Assembly (NCBI GenBank): GCA_002336085.1
Contig: DDEH01000006.1
Span: 12,927-50,567 of the forward strand
Direction of reading: 5' to 3'
DNA: 37,641 bases
Source: Flavobacteriales bacterium UBA1959
Lineage (GTDB): Bacteria > Bacteroidota > Bacteroidia > Flavobacteriales_D > Sanyastnellaceae
Positions 1 to 7,152 of the stretch are shown here, piece after piece (position 1 is the first letter of the stretch; each line of letters begins with the position of its first letter). Below the pieces are notes generated by a model. That model did no database searches and was not told the origin of the DNA. It saw only the letters and a program-made list of their open reading frames with translations. Made by a program: the position numbers and the translations under genes.

Positions 1-1
1 C

Positions 2-1540
2 ATGATGAAGAATACGGCACGGTTCGCCCAAGTGGAAGTGTTGAAGAAAAACTCTCCAGCGGCAGAGTGGACGACCAATCCCGAATCTTTGCGCCATTTT
101 TGGAAATGGGGAGGTAATTGGCGCGGAATTCAGTCACGTGCCAAGCACCAATCGGATATTGATCGGGAACGCCGGATTGCTGTTGCTGAGGTTTTAAAAG
201 ACCAATACCAACGGGCAGGTCAAATCATTCCCTCAGCAATGACAGATTTTGAAAATGGATCGCATGTCATCACCACCGGCCATCAGCTGCAGGTAGGGGG
301 AGGTCCGGGGTACTTTCACTACAAAATTTTAAGTGCCATCCGCTGGGCGCAGCGCATGAAAGCGGAGGGGCATGACGCTGTGGCGGTATTTTGGCTCGCT
401 TCCGAGGATCATGACTTTGATGAGATAAAAACGACCCATGGTCCTCATGGGAGTCGTTTGGATTGGACGCCCGAAGGAGTTGAAAAAAAAGGACCTGTTG
501 GTGAATTGGTGTGGGACGATGAAGCTGAAAAGGCTTGGAGCGCTTGGGCGATGGAAAACGGTGTGAAAACTGTGGGCGTAGAGGGATTGTCTCTTACTCT
601 TGCTGATCGAATGAGGGCATGGATTAGTGAATGGTTCGGGAATCTGGACCTTTTGATTGTCGATGGCAATGATCCAGAGCTCAAATCGATGGCTCTCCAC
701 CTTTGGGAGGCGGAGTGGGATGGGAGTGGGATTGGACAGGATGTGAAATCGGTCGTTGAACCATTCGAAAACACATTTGGCCAGGCACAAATCCAGCCGA
801 GAGCAAACAACTTATTTGTGCTAAATGATGATGGCAGTCGACAGCGAGCAGACCGTTGGCAGGAGAAGCATGGGAAGGGAAATTGGCGTGACCTTCGCCC
901 AGAACAGCACTCGCCTAATGTGGCGCTGCGCCCACTTTATCAAGAGTTCTTGCTTCAAAGTACCGCTTTTGTTGGTGGGCCATCAGAAGTAAGCTATTGG
1001 ATGCTTCTTGATAAGGCATTTGCTCACCATGGAATACAACCACCTGCCTTGCTGGTCCGAGACGGTGCATTGATTTTGAACACAAAAACGACCCAGTTAA
1101 GCAAAGAATTAAATTGGAACCCAACGCTGCCAGAAATGCGAGGGGAAGAAGCGGTGAATGCTTGGGCAGATCAAAAAATATCAGCTCAAGGGGATTTGCA
1201 GGTACATTTTGATCGCTGGGGAGAAGCATTGGAAAATCATGCAAAAGGCATACACACTTCGACCCTCCCGGCGACTCGCGCAGCACTCGCGAAAATGGAA
1301 AAGGAATTCAGTGCAGTCAAGAAAAAGTGGCGGAAAATTGTGAAGCAGCAGCACCACGAGAAGTGTGTGGCAATTTTCGATGAATTGGAGGGCTGGATCA
1401 GTCCCAATGGTCTCCCTCAGGAACGCTTCATAAATGCGCTGGCATTGACGAGCACTGCGGGAAACTGGTCCGATTTCACCAAAGGTTGGTTAGAGGCGGT
1501 CAAAGGAACCGATGATCCTCAATTTTTAATTTTTGAGTGA
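2..1540 (+). CDS. bshC: Bacillithiol biosynthesis cysteine-adding enzyme BshC
   Basis: BshC is assigned the last step of bacillithiol synthesis, adding cysteine to glucosaminyl-malate in the cytoplasm. The 512 residues visible are close to the family's usual 530-540. The protein carries the family blocks TGHQLQ...GGPGYFHYK near residues 92-108 and FWLASEDHDFDE near 130-141. The C-terminal half is the expected charged helical region, for example KMEKEFSAVKKKWRKIVKQ. The ATG lies at the very edge of the window, so the true start could be a few codons upstream and the 5' end should be treated as possibly incomplete. A second bacillithiol-linked gene, ytxJ, sits at 18030-18359, so the thiol system is represented twice here but not in one operon. 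The family call is firm; the start is not. Confidence 0.9.
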   Translation: MMKNTARFAQVEVLKKNSPAAEWTTNPESLRHFWKWGGNWRGIQSRAKHQSDIDRERRIAVAEVLKDQYQRAGQIIPSAMTDFENGSHVITTGHQLQVGGGPGYFHYKILSAIRWAQRMKAEGHDAVAVFWLASEDHDFDEIKTTHGPHGSRLDWTPEGVEKKGPVGELVWDDEAEKAWSAWAMENGVKTVGVEGLSLTLADRMRAWISEWFGNLDLLIVDGNDPELKSMALHLWEAEWDGSGIGQDVKSVVEPFENTFGQAQIQPRANNLFVLNDDGSRQRADRWQEKHGKGNWRDLRPEQHSPNVALRPLYQEFLLQSTAFVGGPSEVSYWMLLDKAFAHHGIQPPALLVRDGALILNTKTTQLSKELNWNPTLPEMRGEEAVNAWADQKISAQGDLQVHFDRWGEALENHAKGIHTSTLPATRAALAKMEKEFSAVKKKWRKIVKQQHHEKCVAIFDELEGWISPNGLPQERFINALALTSTAGNWSDFTKGWLEAVKGTDDPQFLIFE

Positions 1541-1552
1541 ATGCCTGCGAGG

Positions 1553-1583
1553 TTGCGGGTCTCCGTGCTTCTAATTACTTTTA
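1553..1583 (+). promoter_or_regulatory. Bacteroidota-type promoter for the HAD phosphatase gene
   Basis: TTG at 1553-1555 is followed after 20 nt by TACTTTTA at 1576-1583, close to the flavobacterial pattern TTG-N17-23-TAnnTTTG. Only 4 nt (GCGT) separate the box from the ATG at 1588, so the transcript is expected to begin at or next to the start codon. Confidence 0.5.
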
Positions 1584-1587
1584 GCGT

Positions 1588-2064
1588 ATGAATGATTCAG
1601 CGCACTCAGATTCTAGTCAACCGCTCTCTTCCCAAGTGAAATTGCAATCGGTGCAGGATGATTCGGGAAACGAAGCCTCCCCTCAGCTTCCATCTACAAT
1701 CAAAAATTACATGATTGACATTGATGGAACAATCACCGAGGACGTTCCCAATGAGGAGCCGAAGCGCATGGCCACTTGTGAACCATTTACAGATGCGTTG
1801 GAGACGCTCAATCAATGGCATTCGGAAGGCCATATAATTACCTTTTTTACGTCCCGAACGGAGGAGCATCGGGCCGTGACCGTGGCGTGGTTGGATAAAC
1901 ATGGATTCTTATACCATGGTTTGCTGATGGGTAAACCACGTGGTGGCAATTACCACTGGATCGATAACCACATTGTTCGTGCCACGCGTTACCAGGGGAC
2001 TTTTAGCAACCTCGTAAAAGCCAATGCGGAGATTGAGGTCTTTGACAATGCAAAAGGCGAGTAG
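1588..2064 (+). CDS. HAD-superfamily phosphatase (polynucleotide-kinase/capsule-phosphatase-like)
   Basis: A 158-residue cytoplasmic protein of the haloacid dehalogenase superfamily. Motif I is DIDGT at residues 44-48, with the nucleophile Asp44 and acid/base Asp46. Motif II is the Thr/Ser in FFTSRTE near 86-92. A motif III Lys (K116, MGKPRGG) and an acidic motif IV (IDNH near 125-128) follow. The first 35 residues are Ser/Gln/Asp rich and not part of the fold, so translation could in principle begin further in, but the promoter box 4 nt before this ATG favours the long form. Bacteroidota relatives are often labelled phosphoheptose isomerase or capsule phosphatase, and the real substrate cannot be read from the sequence. 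It converges on ruvX with a 13-nt gap. Confidence 0.8.
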   Translation: MNDSAHSDSSQPLSSQVKLQSVQDDSGNEASPQLPSTIKNYMIDIDGTITEDVPNEEPKRMATCEPFTDALETLNQWHSEGHIITFFTSRTEEHRAVTVAWLDKHGFLYHGLLMGKPRGGNYHWIDNHIVRATRYQGTFSNLVKANAEIEVFDNAKGE

Positions 2065-2077
2065 AAAGAGTTGACTA

Positions 2078-2503
2078 CTATGCCTGTTGTTCCATGAAAC
2101 GCTGCAGAATAATAGCGGCTGCTACGGCATCGAGCGAACCCTTTTCCCGTCTTTTCTTCTTCTTCATTCCACCGGCGATCGAAGCTGTTACAGCCTCAGT
2201 ACTGGTATTGCTTTCGTCAACGAGTTGCACTGGCAATGCAGGCCACTTCGCTTCGAGTTGTTTCTTAAATGCGAGGATTGGAGCGGTGCTGTGGGTGCCC
2301 CCGGTTTGCAGGTTCAGTGCCCAGGCATTGGGAAGACCGAGGACGAATCCAGCGCAAGGTGCCTCTTTGACCAATTTATCCAAAATGGTTACCGCGTCGG
2401 CTGTCGCTACAGTCTTGAAGGGGAATGCCATTTGACCTGACCCGTCTGTGTAGGCAAGTCCAGTTCTTACGGTACCAAAATCAATTCCAATCCAGCGGCT
2501 CAT
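2078..2503 (-). CDS. ruvX: Holliday junction resolvase-like protein YqgF/RuvX
   Basis: A 141-residue RNase H-fold protein of the YqgF family, known as a putative Holliday junction resolvase and implicated in pre-16S rRNA 5' maturation. The family signatures are complete: GIDFGTVRTGLA near residues 6-17 with catalytic Asp8, the LGLP turn near 54-57, VDE at 94-96 and the C-terminal SLDAVAAAIILQRF with Asp124. The length is typical of the family. It is divergent from the GT9 gene across only 44 nt, in which both -7 boxes sit, so the two promoters must overlap. It converges with the HAD phosphatase gene. Confidence 0.92.
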   Translation of the reverse strand: MSRWIGIDFGTVRTGLAYTDGSGQMAFPFKTVATADAVTILDKLVKEAPCAGFVLGLPNAWALNLQTGGTHSTAPILAFKKQLEAKWPALPVQLVDESNTSTEAVTASIAGGMKKKKRREKGSLDAVAAAIILQRFMEQQA

Positions 2504-2506
2504 GCT

Positions 2507-2514
2507 GCAAGTTA
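2507..2514 (-). promoter_or_regulatory. Putative -7 box of ruvX
   Basis: On the minus strand TAACTTGC ends 3 nt before the ruvX ATG. It matches TAnnTT at the conserved positions but not the final TG, and I see no TTG at the expected -33 spacing. It falls where the -33 element of the divergent GT9 promoter would lie. Confidence 0.35.
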
Positions 2515-2535
2515 AGACTTCAAGTGTGAACCATA

Positions 2536-2543
2536 TATCTTCG
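2536..2543 (+). promoter_or_regulatory. Putative -7 box of the GT9 gene
   Basis: TATCTTCG is followed by 4 nt (CATC) and the ATG at 2548. The identical octamer with the same 4-nt spacing precedes the flavoprotein gene at 21461, which argues for a real promoter class with a start site at the initiation codon. Confidence 0.5.
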
Positions 2544-2547
2544 CATC

Positions 2548-3483
2548 ATGCCAATCAAAGCAAATAAAAAATCGTTTACTTCTCGCGGGGAGGTGCGATT
2601 GGCAATTCGACTTCCTAATTGGCTGGGTGACACATTGATGACTTATCCACTCTTGCGCGCATTATCGGATGAAGGTTTGGAATTCACTTGCTTCGGCCAT
2701 TCTTGGGTTGCAGATATTTTTTCTGCGACGAATTTTGAAATGGTCTCAGATGATCGGGTGAGCAATAAACGTTGGTTAGCAAAGCAATATCGGCAAGGCA
2801 AATTTTCAAATGTGCTCGTATGCCCACCTTCGTCGTCGGCATTGATTCCGCCGCTGCTTGCGGGGGTGCCAACGACCGGATATCATCCGCTTTGTGCGCA
2901 GCGAGTAACAAATGAAATCGACCTTCACCGAGTGGAACAATACTTCGAATTGGGACGTGCGTTTTACGAAAAATCACTGGTGCTTGACCGTGAATCCAAT
3001 TTCATTCCGCTTGGTCCTGAGAAAATTAGCGAAGCGGATCTCCTCGTATCAGAGATGGTGGACGGAGAGTTTTTGGTGGTATGTCCATACGCGACGAACC
3101 GCCACCATGGAGTCAATAAGGAATGGCCGCATTGGCGGGAATTCATTGAAGGTTATAAGGAGAAAAAATTAATTGGAATAGTCGCTCCTCAGGACGAAAT
3201 AAGATTCAAAAAAGAGTTTCCAAAAACGGACGTTTTGTCAACCAATTTAACATTGGCGGCCTCAATTATGCGTCGGGCAGAGCACGTGATTACAAATGAT
3301 AGCGGAGCAATGCACCTCGCGTCATTTTTCGGCGCAAATGTAACGGGGTTAATAGGCGTTACCGACTTTGAGGAGACTCAGCCTTGGTTCGGTTCTTACC
3401 TAGTCAATAAAGATGAAACATGGGTGAGTCTAGACAAGCTAAAAACGCATCTTGCACAAACGGGTCCCATTGCTAAAAAATAA
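2548..3483 (+). CDS. Glycosyltransferase family 9 (ADP-heptose:LPS heptosyltransferase-like)
   Basis: A 311-residue GT-B enzyme related to WaaF/WaaC, expected to transfer heptose or a related sugar onto the LPS core at the inner face of the cytoplasmic membrane. The N-terminal block RLPNWLGDTLMTYPLLRAL near residues 21-39 is the GT9 acceptor-side motif (usually IGDvvm..P). The C-terminal half has VVCPYAT...KEWPHWREFIEG and the donor-site block AEHVITNDSGAMHLASFFGANVTGLIG. The length is slightly below the usual 340. It stands alone rather than in an LPS cluster. Its final codons overlap the A-run that, on the other strand, forms the U-tract ending the probable SRP RNA. Sugar specificity is not determined. 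Confidence 0.85.
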   Translation: MPIKANKKSFTSRGEVRLAIRLPNWLGDTLMTYPLLRALSDEGLEFTCFGHSWVADIFSATNFEMVSDDRVSNKRWLAKQYRQGKFSNVLVCPPSSSALIPPLLAGVPTTGYHPLCAQRVTNEIDLHRVEQYFELGRAFYEKSLVLDRESNFIPLGPEKISEADLLVSEMVDGEFLVVCPYATNRHHGVNKEWPHWREFIEGYKEKKLIGIVAPQDEIRFKKEFPKTDVLSTNLTLAASIMRRAEHVITNDSGAMHLASFFGANVTGLIGVTDFEETQPWFGSYLVNKDETWVSLDKLKTHLAQTGPIAKK

Positions 3484-3484
3484 A

Positions 3485-3616
3485 GCGACTGCCCCCGAAG
3501 TTCCATGGCATCATCCCAACGGTTCTTCCGCTTGCATCGGTACTGCTTGCTGCTTCCGTTCAGAGCTATGAGAAAAGTTTACTCTTGATTTCTCAGCCGG
3601 ATTTCTTCGTTTCCAG
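3485..3616 (-). ncRNA. ffs: Probable signal recognition particle RNA (small bacterial type)
   Basis: The gap after the GT9 gene is non-coding but structured. On the minus strand it contains CUGAACGGAAGCAGCA (around 3562-3547), resembling the SRP helix-8 core: a GGAA tetraloop closed by C-G, followed by the conserved GCAGC. Going outward I can pair GCU with AGC next to the core, CUUUU with GGAAG, AUCC plus GGC with GUU plus GGAU, CGAAG with CUUCG, and finally GGCUG with CAGUC. This gives one long hairpin of about 130 nt. The 3' stretch GGGAUGAUGCCAUGG resembles the 3' half of known 4.5S RNAs. A U-rich tail (UUUAUUUUUU, complement of 3475-3484) directly follows the basal stem and would act as terminator. 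The ends are estimates and the call rests on manual folding. Confidence 0.62.
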
Positions 3617-3619
3617 CCT

Positions 3620-3648
3620 CAAAATCAAGCAACATTAGACCAGCACAA
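3620..3648 (-). promoter_or_regulatory. Putative promoter of the SRP RNA
   Basis: On the minus strand TTG (3648-3646) is followed after 18 nt by TGATTTTG (3627-3620), one mismatch from TAnnTTTG. The expected start, about 5 nt on, coincides with the outer stem of the RNA. The -33 TTG begins immediately after the stop codon of the upstream small secreted gene. Confidence 0.45.
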
Positions 3649-4011
3649 TTACTCGCATTGACTGCCTGCACAAAATATGCGCTCAGTGCCACTGCCCTCT
3701 AAACGAATCCAAATATCAGTCTCTGCATCGATGGCTTCGAAGACAGTGCGGCGCATTGTTCCGTCCGGAAGGCGCACTGCGAATCGAATACTCTGCAATT
3801 GATCGTTGCTCCAAGTAACCATGTCGTATCGGAATCCAATGTTGTAATCACCCATGTCCGATTGGATTTGTGTCAGTTCCATCCGTGACGTGGCCTGTGT
3901 AATGTGAATATTCAGAAAATCTGGCTGAATTGCTTCAGATTGAGCGAGGCCAATCGTAGTCAAGAGAACAAAAATGCCTGTTAAAGCTGTGTTGTGGAGG
4001 ATCCTATTCAT
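3649..4011 (-). CDS. Small secreted protein of unknown function
   Basis: A 120-residue protein with a clear signal peptide (hydrophobic TALTGIFVLLTTIGLAQ, cleavage probably after LAQ near residue 24). The mature part of about 95 residues has the pattern FLNIHITQATSRMELTQIQSDM followed by YNIGFRYDMVTW and a strand-like IRFAVRLPDGTM. It loosely resembles the short repeated domain at the periplasmic end of some Bacteroidota M56 (BlaR1-like) proteins (I-T-x-x-T-x-x-x-L-x-x-I...). That resemblance is from memory and is only a hint. Two Cys at the extreme C-terminus (FCAGSQCE) could form a disulfide. A TAAATTGT box lies 4 nt before the ATG. Function unknown. Confidence 0.65.
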   Translation of the reverse strand: MNRILHNTALTGIFVLLTTIGLAQSEAIQPDFLNIHITQATSRMELTQIQSDMGDYNIGFRYDMVTWSNDQLQSIRFAVRLPDGTMRRTVFEAIDAETDIWIRLEGSGTERIFCAGSQCE

Positions 4012-4103
4012 GTCTACAATTTAGCCCATTTTGTTGAAGAATCGCTGAATTTGGTTCATCAAGTGTGGAAAAATATACAAGTAGGAAGCTTCCAATAAGC
4101 GAC

Positions 4104-4131
4104 TTGTTGGAGCATCTTTGAGGTACAATTA
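4104..4131 (+). promoter_or_regulatory. Weak promoter candidate for dnaN
   Basis: TTG at 4104-4106, a 17-nt spacer, then TACAATTA at 4124-4131, which departs from TAnnTTTG at the first T and last G of the box. The ATG is 6 nt downstream. No other candidate is better in the 126-nt divergent gap. Confidence 0.3.
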
Positions 4132-4137
4132 AAGTCC

Positions 4138-5256
4138 ATGCATTTTATCGTATCCAGCAGCCAATTGTTGCGCCACTTGTCATCCTTGAGCGGAGTGCTT
4201 AACAGCAGCAATACACTGCCCATCTTAGATAATTTCCTTTTCGAGTTGGGGCCGGGTGTTGCGGTGATTTCAGCCAGCGACCTTGAGACGACTATGACCA
4301 CAAAACTCGAGGTAAAAACGGAAGACACCGGTTCCATTGCGGTTCCTGCAAAAATGCTTCTCGATATCCTCAAGGCCTTTCCCGATATCCCGTTGACGTT
4401 TAAAGTCGATCCGGCAACGATGGCCATAGAACTTACTAGCGACGCTGGCAAGTACAAGCTCACCGGGGCAAACGGAGATGAATTTCCACAGGCGCCAACA
4501 TTGGAAGATGGAGCGGCGATTGGCCTCGATGCCAATACATTGATTACCGCAATCAATCGAACCCTTTTTGCTGCTGGAAATGATGACCTGCGTCCGGTAA
4601 TGTCTGGTATTTATTTTGAGTTTTATCCGGATAGCATTCGTTTCGTTGCAACCGATGCCCATCGGTTGGTCCGATACGCCCGTACAGATGTCCAGGCTTC
4701 CGCCGGAGCCCAGTTTATTGTGCCAAAAAAGCCGCTGAATTTGCTGAAAAATGCCGCGTCTCACGCCGAGAAGGTGACCATGACGTACACAGACTCCAAT
4801 GCGCGCTTTGATTTTGAAGACGTTACGATTGTATGCCGTTTGATTGAGGGGAAATACCCCAATTACGAGGCCGTTATTCCGAAAGAAAATCCGAATCGCA
4901 TGGTCATCAATCGCCAAAGTTTCCTGCAGGCTATTCGACGGGTTTCTATTTTCGCAAACAAAACTACCCATCAGGTGCGTTTGAAACTTGCAGGAAGCGA
5001 GCTTCATGTGAGCGCTGAGGATTTGGATTTTGCGAATGAAGCGAATGAGCGGTTGAATTGTAGTTATTCAGGAGAAGACATGGAAATTGGATTCAATAGC
5101 CGCTTTCTCATGGACATGCTAAATAACCTGTCAAGTGCAGAGGTGTCATTGGAAATGTCCGCACCGAATCGTGCGGGAATAATCAAGCCTTCAGAGCCTG
5201 AGGAGGCCGGGGAAGATGTATTGATGCTTGTCATGCCCGTCATGCTGAATGCCTGA
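4138..5256 (+). CDS. dnaN: DNA polymerase III sliding clamp (beta subunit)
   Basis: The ring-shaped processivity factor that tethers the replicative polymerase and many repair proteins to DNA. At 372 residues it has the usual bacterial length and the expected three repeated clamp domains. It begins HFIVSSSQLLRHLSSLSGVLNSSNTLPILDNFLFEL (domain 1). The second domain includes LFAAGNDDLRPVMSGIYFEF and FVATDAHRLVRY. The third contains EGKYPNYEAVIPKENPN, RVSIFANKTTHQVRLKL and ends in LMLVMPVML, which matches the hydrophobic partner-binding tail (usually ..MPMRL). It is not next to dnaA, common in Bacteroidota, and stands as a single gene convergent with the rhomboid gene (26-nt gap). Confidence 0.97.
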   Translation: MHFIVSSSQLLRHLSSLSGVLNSSNTLPILDNFLFELGPGVAVISASDLETTMTTKLEVKTEDTGSIAVPAKMLLDILKAFPDIPLTFKVDPATMAIELTSDAGKYKLTGANGDEFPQAPTLEDGAAIGLDANTLITAINRTLFAAGNDDLRPVMSGIYFEFYPDSIRFVATDAHRLVRYARTDVQASAGAQFIVPKKPLNLLKNAASHAEKVTMTYTDSNARFDFEDVTIVCRLIEGKYPNYEAVIPKENPNRMVINRQSFLQAIRRVSIFANKTTHQVRLKLAGSELHVSAEDLDFANEANERLNCSYSGEDMEIGFNSRFLMDMLNNLSSAEVSLEMSAPNRAGIIKPSEPEEAGEDVLMLVMPVMLNA

Positions 5257-5282
5257 GCTTCGGCACACCTGCATTTTAATTC

Positions 5283-6086
5283 TTAGTCTTTCTTAGGTGT
5301 AATCCGGTAGACGACCTCTCCATCTGAACGATTGGTGGAGTGTGTGTTGGCATTTGCTTTTTCCCGCCGCTTCGCTTGATCTTCCCTCATAGTGCGAACG
5401 TCAGGATGATGAGGATGAGCATGTGCCCACCATTCTGGCAGCGGTTCCTCTTCATGTTCGGAGGAGAAGACGGGGAGATCGGGCAGTGGGCCGTGGGAGC
5501 GAAATAAGATTGCCGCAATCAGACCACTAACGGCTCCCGAAAGGTGACCCTCCCACGAAATGTGGCCATCGATAGGGAGCATCCACCAAACCATTCCTCC
5601 GTAAAGGAAGGCAACGACAAGTGAAACCCTCAGTAGCAACTTGGAGTCCCGGACAATGCCGGATGCAAATAAAAAGGCGGCAAGGGCGTAGATCAATCCG
5701 CTTGCACCAATGTGGTTTCCACCAATTGCGAAAAGCCAAAGTCCCAAGCCCGAAGTGATGAAAAGGAGAATCCAAATGCGCAAAGCAATGGATCGGTAGA
5801 AATAAAAGAGCAGCCCATTGAGGGTGAAAAAAGTGGCTGTGTTGTTCCACAAGTGCTCGAGGTCTCCGTGCAAAAAAGGAAATGTCAAAATTCCAGACCA
5901 GTCATTCCATTGTCCGGGATGATTCCCAAACTGCCGCAAGTTCAAGGTGTAAACCTCGTTAATCCAATACACTCCCCATATTAGAATCAAGAACAGGACG
6001 GTTGACCACAAGGCGTAAAACAACCTATTTCGGTCCAAAACCGCTGGATTCCAGCGAGTCATGATTCTATTTTTCTCCTTGCTCAC
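5283..6086 (-). CDS. Rhomboid-family intramembrane serine protease
   Basis: A 267-residue polytopic membrane protein with six hydrophobic segments in rhomboid order. The catalytic serine is in NHIGASG (Ser129) and the catalytic histidine in WEGHLSGAVSG (His181). The upstream HGDLEHLWNNTATFF is the family's H-x-x-x-H-L-x-x-N oxyanion/loop-1 block, in which the second half is intact. The last 70 residues form a charged cytoplasmic tail (EHEEEPLPEWWAHAHPHHPDVRTMREDQAKRREKAN). I place the start at GTG 6086, since a TATCTTTA box lies exactly 4 nt upstream. An ATG eight codons further in is the alternative. Substrates are unknown. Confidence 0.9.
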   Translation of the reverse strand: MSKEKNRIMTRWNPAVLDRNRLFYALWSTVLFLILIWGVYWINEVYTLNLRQFGNHPGQWNDWSGILTFPFLHGDLEHLWNNTATFFTLNGLLFYFYRSIALRIWILLFITSGLGLWLFAIGGNHIGASGLIYALAAFLFASGIVRDSKLLLRVSLVVAFLYGGMVWWMLPIDGHISWEGHLSGAVSGLIAAILFRSHGPLPDLPVFSSEHEEEPLPEWWAHAHPHHPDVRTMREDQAKRREKANANTHSTNRSDGEVVYRITPKKD

Positions 6087-6090
6087 CTCT

Positions 6091-6098
6091 TAAAGATA
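6091..6098 (-). promoter_or_regulatory. Putative -7 box of the rhomboid gene
   Basis: On the minus strand TATCTTTA is followed by AGAG and the GTG start at 6086. It matches TAnnTTTG in seven of eight positions. The 4-nt spacing equals that of several other genes here and supports the GTG as a leaderless start. Confidence 0.45.
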
Positions 6099-6178
6099 CG
6101 CCAACTGACTTCGATGCATTCCACAGGGTAGATTTGAAAAGTGATTTTTTCACGGTGCGCATTGGTTATGCCAGCGAC

Positions 6179-6186
6179 TAGATTTG
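6179..6186 (+). promoter_or_regulatory. TAnnTTTG promoter box that fixes the start of the SirB1-like gene
   Basis: TAGATTTG is a perfect match to the Bacteroidota -7 consensus. It ends 6 nt before ATG 6193 and overlaps the in-frame TTG at 6184, which therefore cannot be the start if this box is used. A TTG occurs at 6162-6164, but the spacer of 14 nt is short. Confidence 0.55.
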
Positions 6187-6192
6187 GGTTCC

Positions 6193-7152
6193 ATGGAGTG
6201 GAATTCAAAACTCCAAAGAGCAGACAGAATGAGCATTTCCGAGATTCACGCCCTTTTGGCATTGATGGATGATCCTGATGAAGCGGTTTATACGCATGTG
6301 CGAGAACGCCTGTTGTCAAAAGGAAAGGATGTATTGCCATATGTAGATCGAATTGAAACCTTGGACGGAAAAGATGATCTCATTAAAGGTCGCTTGGCTC
6401 TGTTGAGAATGGGGCTCCAGCAGACCGATGTCAAGGAAGCGCTGAGGTCGTGGATGGACGATGGTGGAATGGATTTGTGGAAAGGAGTTGAGCTTGTGCA
6501 TGCAGCTTCCGATTCTACATGGAACCACGCGGAATCCAATGAGCGCTTTGAAGCGCTGAAAAAGGAGGTATGGCTGGAGTTGAATGAAGAGCAAACTGCT
6601 TTGGAGCAGGTACGTATTTTGAATCACGTGTTTTTCAGTTTGCACCAAATGGAGGGTGTGAGAAGGCTGCCACATGTTCCCATGGAAGCGCTGCCTAGTG
6701 GAGTGCTCAAAGACAAAAAGGGCAATCCCATCGGCTTAGGTGTATTGTATCTCGCCGTGGCGCAATCCTTGGGGATCCCTCTTAGGGGAGTGAATTTGCC
6801 CAATCATTTCATTCTGGCCTATTGTGATTTGGCGCATGTGAATGAACCAAATGTTTCCAAGGGACAGTCTGGAATCCTTTTTTACATCAATCCCTACAGC
6901 CAAGGCTCTGTAATTGGTGTGGATGATGTGTCAGAGTTTTTAGTGCAAGTTGGAGAAGGCGAGCCTGTTCCGCAATGGCGGCCATCCCATCCGATGGAAA
7001 TTATTCAACGCTTGACACGTAATGTGGCATTTGCAATCCGTGAAGCGAGTGGTGAAGAACGCTCGAATCAGTTTCTGAAACTTTTTGCTCCTTTGCTTTC
7101 AGCCTTTGAAAATGCGCAGGAACGTTCGGGCGATTACCCGCCCATCCGATAA
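6193..7152 (+). CDS. SirB1/transglutaminase-like family protein
   Basis: A 319-residue protein with the SirB1-type transglutaminase-like core near residues 170-215: GVLKDKKGNPIGLGVLYLAVAQSLGIPLRGVNLPNHF..., where the family has GNPxxLxxLYLxxAxxLGLPxxGVxxPGHF. The catalytic Cys of true transglutaminases is absent in this subgroup, and the role is not established. The N-terminal region (IHALLALMDDPDEAVYTHVRERLLSKGKDVL) is a HEAT-like helical pair typical of Bacteroidota members. ATG 6193 is chosen because of the promoter box just upstream; ATG 6229 (MSISEIHALL) is also credible and fits the usual length. Its last 54 nt overlap the end of the convergent sugar transferase gene. Confidence 0.82.
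   Translation: MEWNSKLQRADRMSISEIHALLALMDDPDEAVYTHVRERLLSKGKDVLPYVDRIETLDGKDDLIKGRLALLRMGLQQTDVKEALRSWMDDGGMDLWKGVELVHAASDSTWNHAESNERFEALKKEVWLELNEEQTALEQVRILNHVFFSLHQMEGVRRLPHVPMEALPSGVLKDKKGNPIGLGVLYLAVAQSLGIPLRGVNLPNHFILAYCDLAHVNEPNVSKGQSGILFYINPYSQGSVIGVDDVSEFLVQVGEGEPVPQWRPSHPMEIIQRLTRNVAFAIREASGEERSNQFLKLFAPLLSAFENAQERSGDYPPIR

Noticed and set aside
4270..5007. 245-codon open frame antisense to dnaN
   Set aside because: It lies wholly inside the unmistakable dnaN gene, its translation is Cys/His/Arg rich and low in recognisable structure, and no promoter or family resemblance supports it.
6184..6192. TTG start three codons upstream of ATG 6193
   Set aside because: The TTG is part of the perfect TAGATTTG promoter box, so it would not be in the transcript.
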